Assembly: GCA_963830485.1 (NCBI GenBank)
Contig: CAWHNE010000029.1
Coordinates: 1 to 64,000, forward strand
Length of the DNA: 64,000 nucleotides
Direction: 5' to 3'
From: CAIWHR01 sp963830485
GTDB lineage: Bacteria > Pseudomonadota > Gammaproteobacteria > Burkholderiales > Casimicrobiaceae
Position numbers and translations under genes: made by a program. Positions 56,127 to 64,000 of this stretch are shown here, one piece after another (the stretch's first letter is position 1; the number at the start of each line of letters is the position of its first letter). The notes beneath the pieces are model-generated. The model searched no databases. It had not been told where the DNA came from and saw nothing but the letters and a program-made list of their open reading frames with translations.

Positions 56127-57912
56127 ATGACCGGCGTTGCCATCGTTGCCGCCATCGTGAGCTTCCCCGTTCCCGCGCAATCGACGGCTGCACGGGAACC
56201 GGCGACCGAGGCGCGCGCGCTGTTCGACGACGTCTGGCAATGGACGTTGCGCGAGTACCCGGAGGTCGCGACCTACGTCGGCGACCCGCGCTATGGTGAC
56301 CGCCTGTCCGATCAGTCGGCAGCGGCCGTCGAGCGGCGGCGCGAGCAGCGCAAGGCGTATCTCGATGCGGACGCTCGGGATCGACGCCGCGGCACTCGCA
56401 GCGGAAGACCGCGTCTCACTCCGCATCCTTCGCCATCAGCTCGAGCAGGCGGCGGCGCTCGATCGCCTGTGCGCGCCGCTTTCGTGCAATCAGGGCGAGT
56501 CCTGGTCGCCGGTCACGCAGTTCAACGGCATCCAGTTCGACCTGCCGCGCCTGGTCGATGCGACGCGATTCGCGTCGGCGCGCGACTACGAGGCGTACAT
56601 CGCCCGTCTCGAGGCCGTGCCGACACTGATCGATCAGCTCATCGCGCGCATGGAAACCGGGATGGAGCTCGGGTGGATGCCCGCCAAGATCGCGATCGCG
56701 AGGGTGCCCGCCCAACTCGATGCGCAGCTCGGCTCCGATCCTGCGAAGAGTCCCGAATACGCTCCGTTTCGGAAATTTCCGGCGGAGATCCCGGACGCCG
56801 AACGCGAACGGCTCACGGCAGCGGGGCGGCGCGCAATCGAGATGTCCGTGATTCCCTCCTTCCGCCGGTTGCGCGACTTTTACGAGAAGCGCTATCTGCC
56901 GGTCGCGACGGAGGCTATTGCGGCGTCCGCGCTGCCGCCCAAGCAGCGTTATTACGAGGCGCGGCTTGCGTTCTACACGACGACACGGATGACGCCGCGG
57001 GAAATCCACGAGCTCGGCCTCGCCGAGGTGGCGCGCATCGGGAAAGCGATGGATGCGACGGTCGCGGCGGCGGGATTCGCGGGTACGCGCGCCGAGTTCC
57101 AGCGCTCGATCAACACCGATCCGCGGTTTCTCTACACCCGCGCCGAGGACATGCTCGCCGGCTATCGGGACATCGCGAAGCGCGCCGATGCCGAGCTGCC
57201 GCGCTTCTTTGCCGTGCTGCCGCGTCTTCCGTACGGTATTCGCGCGATGCGCCCGGAGGAGGGCGACAACGCCGAGCACTACGTGCGCGGATCGGTGGAG
57301 AGCGGCCGGGCCGGGTATTTCGAGGCGAACGTGAATTCGCTGTCGCGGCGCCCCAAATGGAGCATGGAGACGCTGCTGCTGCACGAAGCCGTCCCGGGAC
57401 ATCACCTCCAGATCGCGCGAGCGCAGGAGCTGGGCGAGCTGCCGCCGTTCCGGCGCAATGCGTTCTTCGTCGCGTTCTCCGAAGGCTGGGCGCTCTACGC
57501 GGAGAGCCTGGGTTACGAGATGGGGTTCTACACGGACCCATATTCGAAGTTCGGCAACCTGGCGGGCGAGATGCACCGCGCTGCGCGGCTCGTCGTCGAC
57601 ACGGGCATCCATGCCTTCGGTTGGACGCGCGAGCGTGCCATGGCGTATCTCATCGACAACGCCGCGCTCACGCCCGAATTTGCCGCAGCGGAGGTCGACC
57701 GCTACATCGTGGTGCCGGGACAGGCAACCGCCTACAAGATCGGCGAGCTCAGAATCAAGGCGCTTCGCGCGAAGGCCCGCGCCGAGCTCGGCGAGTCGTT
57801 CGACCTGCGCCGCTTCCACAACGCGGTGATCGACCACGGCGCCGTGCCGCTCGACGTGCTCGACGAGCAGATCGCCGACTGGATCGCCGCCGAGAAGGCA
57901 CGCAAGCGGTAG
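56127..57912 (+). CDS. DUF885 hydrolase-like exported protein, +1 frameshifted
   Basis: From ATG 56127 the signal peptide (MTGVAIVAAIVSFPVPAQST) and the start of the domain (REYPEVATYVGDPRYGDRLS) are in one frame; near 56365 the frame shifts by +1 and continues IDAAALAAEDRVSLRILRHQ. The body contains LLLHEAVPGHHLQIARAQEL, the HExxxxH zinc-type motif of DUF885, and FSEGWALYAESLGYEMG. With the extra base removed the protein has 594 residues, the usual length. DUF885 proteins are thought to be metallopeptidases. Confidence 0.88.
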
Positions 57913-57928
57913 AGCTCCGCCGCCTGCG

Positions 57929-59575
57929 TCAGTCGGGGAGCGCGCGCGCGACGATCGCCGCGGCGGTGCCTCGACTCGCCGGCAGCGCGCCGAACGCGCC
58001 GCCGCCGAATGGATGCGGCGCCAGGCGCGTCGCGCAGAATGCGGCCGCCACCTGCGCCGGAGCGTCGCGCAGGAGCAGCGACGCCGCGATGCCGGTGGCG
58101 ATGCCCTGCGCGATCCGCCGCCCGGTCGTCGCGTCGTCGCCGATGTTGGCCAGATCCATGGCGAGCGCCGACGCGAAGCTGTCGAAGTCCGGATTCGCGC
58201 CGCGCGCGGCGGCGAGCAGCGCGCCCAATGCTGCCACGCCTTCCGGCTCGCGCCGCGCCGCGCGGACGACGTCGAGGCACATCACATTGCCTGACCCCTC
58301 CCAGATCGAATTGACCGGCATCTCGCGATAGAGCCGAGGCAATCCGGAGTCCTCGACGTAGCCGTTGCCGCCCAGCACTTCCATCGCTTCCGCCGCGAGC
58401 GCGGGTCCGCGCTTGCACACCCAGTACTTGGCTGCGGGCGTGAGGAGCCGCGCGAGCGCCCGTTCGGCATGGCCCTCGGGAGCCTCATAGGCGCGGGCGA
58501 GACGGAGCGCGAGTGCCGTCGCCGCCTCGCTCTCGAGTGCGAGATCCGCCAGCACCTCGGTCATCAGCGGCTGGAGAACGAGCAGGCGACCGAACGCGAC
58601 GCGGTGGCGCGCATGATGGATGGCGCGTGCGACGGCCGAACGCATCATTCCCGCCGTGCCGAGCACGCAGTCGAGCCGCGTGTGCTGGACCATCTCGAGG
58701 ATCGTCGCGACGCCGCGTCCGCGCTCGCCGATGGGCCACGCAAGCGCATCGTCGAACTCGACCTCGGCCGAGGCGTTCGAACGGTTGCCGAGCTTGTCCT
58801 TGAGTCGATCGATCCGGATCGCGTTGCGCGTGCCGTCGGGCAGGCGCCGCGGCAGCAGAAAGCACGACAACCCGGCCTCCTCCTGCGCGAGAACGAGATG
58901 CGCGTCGCACTGCGGCGCCGAGAAAAACCACTTGTGTCCCGTGAGACGCACGGCGCCGTCGGCGTCGGGTACGGCGCGCGTGCGGTTGCTGCGAACGTCC
59001 GAGCCGCCCTGCCGCTCGGTCATCCCCATGCCGATCAGCGCCGCGCGCTTGGCGCCCACGGCCACGTCGCGCGGATCGTAGTCGCGGGCGAGGACTTTCG
59101 GCATCCAGTCGGCGGCGATCGCCGGAAGTGCCGAGGCGGCGTGGCGCAGCACCGGAATGCTTGCATAGGTCATCGTCAGCGGGCACTGGGTGCCGTTCTC
59201 CACCTGCGCGTGCAGGTGCACGAGCGCGCCGCGCGCGACTTGCGCGCCGGGACGCGGGTCGACCCACGGCCGGCAGTGAACGCCCGCCGCGACGGCAAGG
59301 CGCATGATCTCGTGCCATGCCGGATGGAACGTCACGACATCGATGCGCTCGCCGCGCGCATCGTGCGTCGCGAGCTCCGGCGGATGGCGGTTCGCGATGT
59401 CCCCGAGCGCCAAGGTGGCGGCGGTCCCCAGCGTCGCGCCCCATTCCATCGCGTCGGCGGCGGACCAGGCGCCGCCCTCGCGGGCGAGCGCCTCCTGCAG
59501 CGCAAGGTCGTCAGCGTAGAGGTTGCGATCCGCGTACGAGGGCGGCTGGTTCGGGAAGGGCGTGTCCGTGGTCAT
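57929..59575 (-). CDS. Acyl-CoA dehydrogenase family protein, AidB-like
   Basis: This 548-residue flavoprotein has MGMTERQGGSDVRSNRTRA, LTGHKWFFSAPQCDAHLVL, HTRLDCVLGTAGMMR and MEVLGGNGYVEDSGLPRLYR, the AidB-type landmarks. It opens NQPPSYADRNLYADDLALQE, also AidB-like. AidB is induced by alkylation damage in E. coli and binds DNA; whether this one does is unknown. It is the last gene of a minus-strand set with the EamA transporter, mogA and darP. Confidence 0.9.
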   Translation of the reverse strand: MTTDTPFPNQPPSYADRNLYADDLALQEALAREGGAWSAADAMEWGATLGTAATLALGDIANRHPPELATHDARGERIDVVTFHPAWHEIMRLAVAAGVHCRPWVDPRPGAQVARGALVHLHAQVENGTQCPLTMTYASIPVLRHAASALPAIAADWMPKVLARDYDPRDVAVGAKRAALIGMGMTERQGGSDVRSNRTRAVPDADGAVRLTGHKWFFSAPQCDAHLVLAQEEAGLSCFLLPRRLPDGTRNAIRIDRLKDKLGNRSNASAEVEFDDALAWPIGERGRGVATILEMVQHTRLDCVLGTAGMMRSAVARAIHHARHRVAFGRLLVLQPLMTEVLADLALESEAATALALRLARAYEAPEGHAERALARLLTPAAKYWVCKRGPALAAEAMEVLGGNGYVEDSGLPRLYREMPVNSIWEGSGNVMCLDVVRAARREPEGVAALGALLAAARGANPDFDSFASALAMDLANIGDDATTGRRIAQGIATGIAASLLLRDAPAQVAAAFCATRLAPHPFGGGAFGALPASRGTAAAIVARALPD

Positions 59576-59587
59576 CGTATCGAGATG

Positions 59588-60495
59588 CTACGCCGGCTGA
59601 TCGCGGGCGATGAGCGCGACCGCCGCCAGGATCAGCACGCCGCCCGCGAGCTGCACAGGCACGATTGCCTCACCCAATACGAGCGCTGCGAGCGTGACGG
59701 TGACCACCGGCTCGATCGTCGACAGCGTCGCCGCGCGCGTAGGCCCGACCCGCGCGAGGCCGGCGAAATAGAGCGTGATCGCGCCGACCGTCGAGACGAG
59801 CGCGATCGCGAGCACCGCGAGCCATCCAACAGTCGTTTGCGGCCATCGGGGGCCCCGCAGCATCGCCGCGGCGACGAACACGGCGGCAGCGCTGGCGATG
59901 ACGACGGTGCTCATCGAGAGTGCCGCGACGCGCCGTCCGAGCCACGCGCCGGCGATGATGTAGAGGGAGTAGAACACGGCCGCGGCGACGCCGAAGGCGA
60001 TGCCGGCCGCGACGCCCGCGCCGGGCTGCACGTCCGCGGGACCGCCGAGCGCGGGCGCGACTGTCAGCACGGTGCCCGCGAGCGCGACGGCGAGCGCGAC
60101 GCGCTTGGCGGTCGTCAGGCGCTCGTGCAGCAGCGCGGCGGAGAGCAGTGCGACGAGCGCCGGGTGCAGGTAGAGGAGCAGCGCGACGACGCCGGCCGGC
60201 GCGAGCGTGAGCGCGGTGAAGAACGAGAAGGCCTGGCCGCCGTAGCCCAGCGCGCCCAGCAGCACGAGCGCGCCCAGCAACGATCCGGCCGGCAGCGGCA
60301 TTCGTCGGGCGAAGGCGAGAGCGAGCATCGCCGAGGCCGCGATCGCGAAGCGCAGCGCGAGCAGCGTCGGCGTGTCGACGCCGCTCGCGTACGCGATCCG
60401 CGCGAGGATCGCCATCGCGCCGAACGCGGCCGCGGACGCGACGACGAACGCGATGCCCGTCGCCTTGTACGCGGCACCCGCCGTCTGCGGGAGCG

Positions 60496-60499
<4 letters not shown>
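59588..60499 (-). CDS. EamA/DMT family transporter
   Basis: This 303-residue inner-membrane protein has ten hydrophobic segments in two EamA repeats (AFVVASAAAFGAMAILARIA and AGIAFGVAAAVFYSLYIIAG). It includes the typical second-repeat segment PTRAATLSTIEPVVTVTLAA. The start is GTG 60499, overlapping the mogA stop (GTGA). It probably exports metabolites; substrate unknown. Confidence 0.87.
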
Positions 60500-61046
<547 letters not shown>

Positions 61047-61050
<4 letters not shown>

Positions 61051-61616
61051 TCGGCCTCCGTGGCGACCGACTTCAGCATGCGAAAGAGCTCACGGTACGC
61101 GCGCGGCGGCGCACCGCGGATGCGCTCCTCCTGCGCGCGCGCGACGAGCGAGCGCAGGCGCGTCAGGTCGGCGCGCGGAAATTCGGCCGCGAGCGCGTCT
61201 TGCGCTTCCGGTTCGACGAGCAACCGTTCGCGCCAGCGTTCGAGCGCGTGCTGACGTTCATTGTCGACCTCGTGGCCTTGCGCCCACAGGTCGAGGCGCC
61301 GCCGGATGGGCGCGGGATCCTGGTCGCGCATCAGCTTGCCGATGAACTGGAGCTGCCGCTTGCGCGCGCCCCAGGCGGTGATCGAGCGCGCCGCAGCGAC
61401 CGCATCGACAAGCCGCTCGGGTAGCGCGGCTTCGCGCGCCAGCGCCGCGAAGCGGCCGGCATCGAGCGCGACCAGCTGCTCACCCAATTGCTGCAGCGCA
61501 TGCATGTCGCGCTTCAGTTGTGTCTTCGACGGCAGAGAGGAACCGGCCGCGGCCGCGGGGCCCGCAGCGGGTTCGGCGCCTGGGCGTCTGCGTCGCGGTT
61601 CGTCGGGCCGGGGCAT
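61047..61616 (-). CDS. darP: Ribosome biogenesis factor DarP (YjgA, DUF615)
   Basis: This 189-residue helical protein associates with late 50S precursors. It has the family opening PSKTQLKRDMHALQQLGEQL after a short disordered N-terminus, then GARKRQLQFIGKLMRDQDPA and a final YRELFRMLKS. It is divergent from pmbA, the classical yjgA-pmbA arrangement, with 142 bp between the starts. Confidence 0.94.
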
Positions 61617-61758
61617 CGTTCTGGCGGATAGGACGGGGAAAGGGGGACCCGGCGGCGATGGGTCGCAGTCCCTTTGTTATGATAGCCGACGCCTTGTCGA
61701 AGCCGGTCGCGAACGACGACTTGCACGACCGGTCCTCCCGCCGCAAACGCCGTTCCCC

Positions 61759-63168
61759 ATGACCGCCACTCTCCCCGCCGCCGAAATACACCGCGGACCC
61801 GCCCCCAGCGGTACGCCCGGCGATGTGGGCGCACAGCGCTTTCCGCTGCCGACCGCCGAGCTCGAGCGCCTCGCCGCGACGATGCTTTCGACTGCGCGCG
61901 CGGGCGGGGCGACGTCGGCGGAAGCGGAGGTCTCGCAGGCCGTCGGTCAAAGCGTCACGGTGAGGAACGGCGAGGTCGAGACGATCGCTTACAACCGAGA
62001 CAAGGGAATCGGCGTCACCGTCTTCATCGGCCAGCGGCGCGGCCATGCGAGCACCGCCGATTTCGCGCCCGACGCCGTCGAGGCCACCGTCGCGAAAGCG
62101 CTCTCGATTGCGCGTCACACCGCGCAGGACCCGGCGGCCGGGCTCGCCGATCCGGATCGCCTCGCGCGGACGATCCCCGACCTGGACCTCTACCATCCGT
62201 GGGACCTCGCGGTCGACGACGCGATCGAGATGGGCCGTGCCGCCGAAGCCGCGGCGCTCGCGGTCGACCGGCGGCTCGTGAACACCGAAGGCTCGACCGT
62301 CGCGCGCAGTGAATCGGAGTTCGTCTACGCGAACTCGCACGGATTCAGCGGCGGCTACCGGAGCTCGCGCCACCACATCGACTGTTCGGTGATCGGCGAT
62401 CCCGGCGACGGCGCGATGCAGCGCGACTATTGGTACTCGGCGGCGCGCGCCGCCGATGACCTCGAGCCGGCGACCACCGTCGGGCGCATCGCCGGCGAGC
62501 GGACGGCGCGCCGCCTCTCCGCGCGGCAGTTACCCACGCAGGAATGTCCGGTGCTCTTCGAGGCGCCAGAAGCCGCCGACCTGATCGGATTCTTCGTGGC
62601 GGCGGTCTCCGGCGGCTCGCTGTACCGGAAATCGACGTTCCTGGCGGACTCGCTCGGCACGGAAGTGTTTGCGGCGCGCGTGTCGATCCGCGAGGAGCCG
62701 CACCTGCCGCGCGCCCGCGGCAGCGCCCCGTTCGACAACGAAGGCGTGGCCACGACGCCGCGCGACGTCGTCCGCGACGGTGTCCTGCGCGGCTACTTCC
62801 TCGGCAGCTATTCCGCGCGCAAGCTCGGCCTCGCGACGACCGGGAATGCCGGCGGCAGCCACAATCTCGTCCTGGCCCACGGCGACGACGATCTGCCGGC
62901 GCTGCTCCGGCGCATGGGGCGTGGGCTCCTCGTCACCGAGCAGCTCGGGCAGGGCGTCAACTCGGTGACCGGCGACTACTCGCGCGGCGCCGCGGGGTTC
63001 TGGATCGAAGGCGGCGAGATCGCATTTCCGGTGGAAGAAGTCACGATTGCGGGCAACCTGAAGCAAATGTTCCGCGACATCGCAGCTGTCGGCGCCGACG
63101 TCGACCGGCGGACCTCGCGGCACACGGGATCGATCCTCGTCGGCCGGATGACGGTCGCCGGTGCCTGA
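61759..63168 (+). CDS. pmbA: Metalloprotease PmbA (TldE)
   Basis: PmbA (TldE) works with TldD as a hetero-complex that degrades unfolded or leader peptides. The 469 residues have the N-terminal repeat region (QAVGQSVTVRNGEVETIAYN, RDKGIGVTVFIGQRRGHAST) and the C-terminal part with LFEAPEAADLIGFFVAAVSG, NAGGSHNLVL and SRGAAGFWIEGGEIAFPVEE. TldE lacks the HExxH of TldD, and none is seen here. ATG 61759 matches the family start. Confidence 0.94.
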   Translation: MTATLPAAEIHRGPAPSGTPGDVGAQRFPLPTAELERLAATMLSTARAGGATSAEAEVSQAVGQSVTVRNGEVETIAYNRDKGIGVTVFIGQRRGHASTADFAPDAVEATVAKALSIARHTAQDPAAGLADPDRLARTIPDLDLYHPWDLAVDDAIEMGRAAEAAALAVDRRLVNTEGSTVARSESEFVYANSHGFSGGYRSSRHHIDCSVIGDPGDGAMQRDYWYSAARAADDLEPATTVGRIAGERTARRLSARQLPTQECPVLFEAPEAADLIGFFVAAVSGGSLYRKSTFLADSLGTEVFAARVSIREEPHLPRARGSAPFDNEGVATTPRDVVRDGVLRGYFLGSYSARKLGLATTGNAGGSHNLVLAHGDDDLPALLRRMGRGLLVTEQLGQGVNSVTGDYSRGAAGFWIEGGEIAFPVEEVTIAGNLKQMFRDIAAVGADVDRRTSRHTGSILVGRMTVAGA

Positions 63169-63201
63169 CGCCGGGCTGCCGCGGGACTGACGCACGCCCT
63201 C

Positions 63202-64000
63202 ATGCTCACGCCCGTCGTCAACTTCTTCCGCACGCTGAACGACCCCTTCCGGAACGCCCACACGGCGGGACGCTGGATCGCCGCGCTGCCCGCGCTCGAC
63301 GCGTTGTCGATCCAGAAGGAAGCGCAGGACCTAGTCGCCGAGTTTCCCGGCGCGCGGCGCGAGGTCGGCCCGGGACAGGTCGAGGCGCTGCTCCGGATCG
63401 ACGCGCGTCTCGAGCCTGTGCTCTCCCAGTTGACGCAGCAGTACACGTCGAATTACCAGAAGAGCACGAGCGTCGAATCCCGGTTGTGGCACGCGGTGTT
63501 CGACCTCGTGAAGGCGTTCACCGCGGCCTATCAGCTCGGGCTCAAGGCTGGCTATCCGCGCGCCGACAACCGTCGCTGGCGCGCCGTGCTGCCGTGGGTC
63601 CTCGTGCGGCTCGCTCACTTCAAGGGTATCGACGGGAAATACCGGCTGTTCCGCTACGGCCACTGGATTCCGGCGCAGTGGCGCGAGTTCCACGAGCTCT
63701 ACGAATTCGCCCGAATGCGCGGCTGGCAGCGCGAGCAGCTCGTCTTCGGCGCCGGCACGTTTTCGCGGCCGGGCGTCTACCTCGAGGGCGAGTACCTGAA
63801 GACGCTTCTGCTCATGCGTCTCGATTCGGGCAACTTCACGCCGGACCAGGTCGAATGGGTCGCGAAGCAGCTCGAGGATTGGGCCCCGTCGCTCACGCTG
63901 GTCCCGCCGCCCGGGACCGACGCGACGTTTCTGGTCGATCTCACCGGGACCCAGGGCCTGCGGCGGCTCGATCGTCCGCACACCGGCGGCCGCGTCCTGT
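63202..64000 (+). CDS. Unknown conserved-looking protein, cut by the window end
   Basis: From ATG 63202 an open frame of at least 266 codons runs off the window. It reads MLTPVVNFFRTLNDPFRNAH, then a helical stretch, RLFRYGHWIPAQWREFHELY and LKTLLLMRLDSGNFTPDQVE, and a C-terminal beta-rich start (DATFLVDLTGTQGLRRLDRP). No signal peptide is present. It begins 33 bp after pmbA on the same strand. Similar proteins in betaproteobacteria are annotated only as hypothetical, as far as I can recall; the missing C-terminus may hold the decisive domain. Confidence 0.75.
   Translation, partial: MLTPVVNFFRTLNDPFRNAHTAGRWIAALPALDALSIQKEAQDLVAEFPGARREVGPGQVEALLRIDARLEPVLSQLTQQYTSNYQKSTSVESRLWHAVFDLVKAFTAAYQLGLKAGYPRADNRRWRAVLPWVLVRLAHFKGIDGKYRLFRYGHWIPAQWREFHELYEFARMRGWQREQLVFGAGTFSRPGVYLEGEYLKTLLLMRLDSGNFTPDQVEWVAKQLEDWAPSLTLVPPPGTDATFLVDLTGTQGLRRLDRPHTGGRVL

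Overview
The window is high-GC, densely coded proteobacterial chromosome, most likely from a betaproteobacterium (Burkholderiales/Nitrosomonadales type). The evidence is the set of neighbourhoods: ispB facing rplU-rpmA with a tRNA-Pro behind it, lptF-lptG facing pepA-holC, valS after holC, darP facing pmbA, rhlE next to typA, and small REP-type hairpins. No replication, phage or CRISPR locus is present.

Layout. 0-4.2 kb: histidine degradation (hutH, hutU) and a coupled ModA-like binding protein. 4.2-8.1 kb: an Fe(III)-type ABC importer on the minus strand. 8.1-10.0 kb: a small foreign-looking patch (IS91-type transposase remnant, orphan Hcp, two unknown small genes) beside the 3' end of tRNA-Pro(CGG). 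10.2-12.2 kb: ispB, rplU, rpmA. 12.3-15.0 kb: a cyclase/NTPase/TPR regulator. 15.0-19.5 kb: lptFG, pepA, holC. 19.5-27.0 kb: a block related to zinc, with a repeat-bearing Pro/Ala-rich protein, a LolD/FtsX-like ABC pair, a DUF3299 protein, ZnuB and ZnuA, an outer-membrane protein and a DUF2946-like protein. 27.1-31.2 kb: valS and an MFS exporter. 31.3-40.8 kb: an accessory envelope/stress region with several broken genes (truncated thioesterase, DUF2092, Gly-rich protein, SYLF proteins, OMP, Omp85-like barrel, small membrane protein, aquaporin, mechanosensitive channel). 41.0-48.6 kb: rlmM, a DmpA-type peptidase and a gsiABCD-type glutathione/peptide importer. 48.7-52.3 kb: rhlE and typA. 52.5-57.9 kb: DUF2891, rmuC, mtfA, a small exported protein and a DUF885 hydrolase. 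57.9-64 kb: aidB-like dehydrogenase, EamA transporter, mogA, darP, pmbA and a gene cut by the window end.

Two things stand out. First, six otherwise intact genes, including the essential valS, carry net +1 frameshifts; removing the extra bases gives normal lengths in every case. This points to insertion errors in the consensus rather than gene decay. Second, two roughly 270-bp elements (17270-17538 and 19514-19781) share one elaborate fold (terminal inverted repeats plus nested inner stems) while much of their stem sequence differs. Each lies in the leader just upstream of a coding sequence. They are the best candidate here for an undescribed structured repeat or RNA family.
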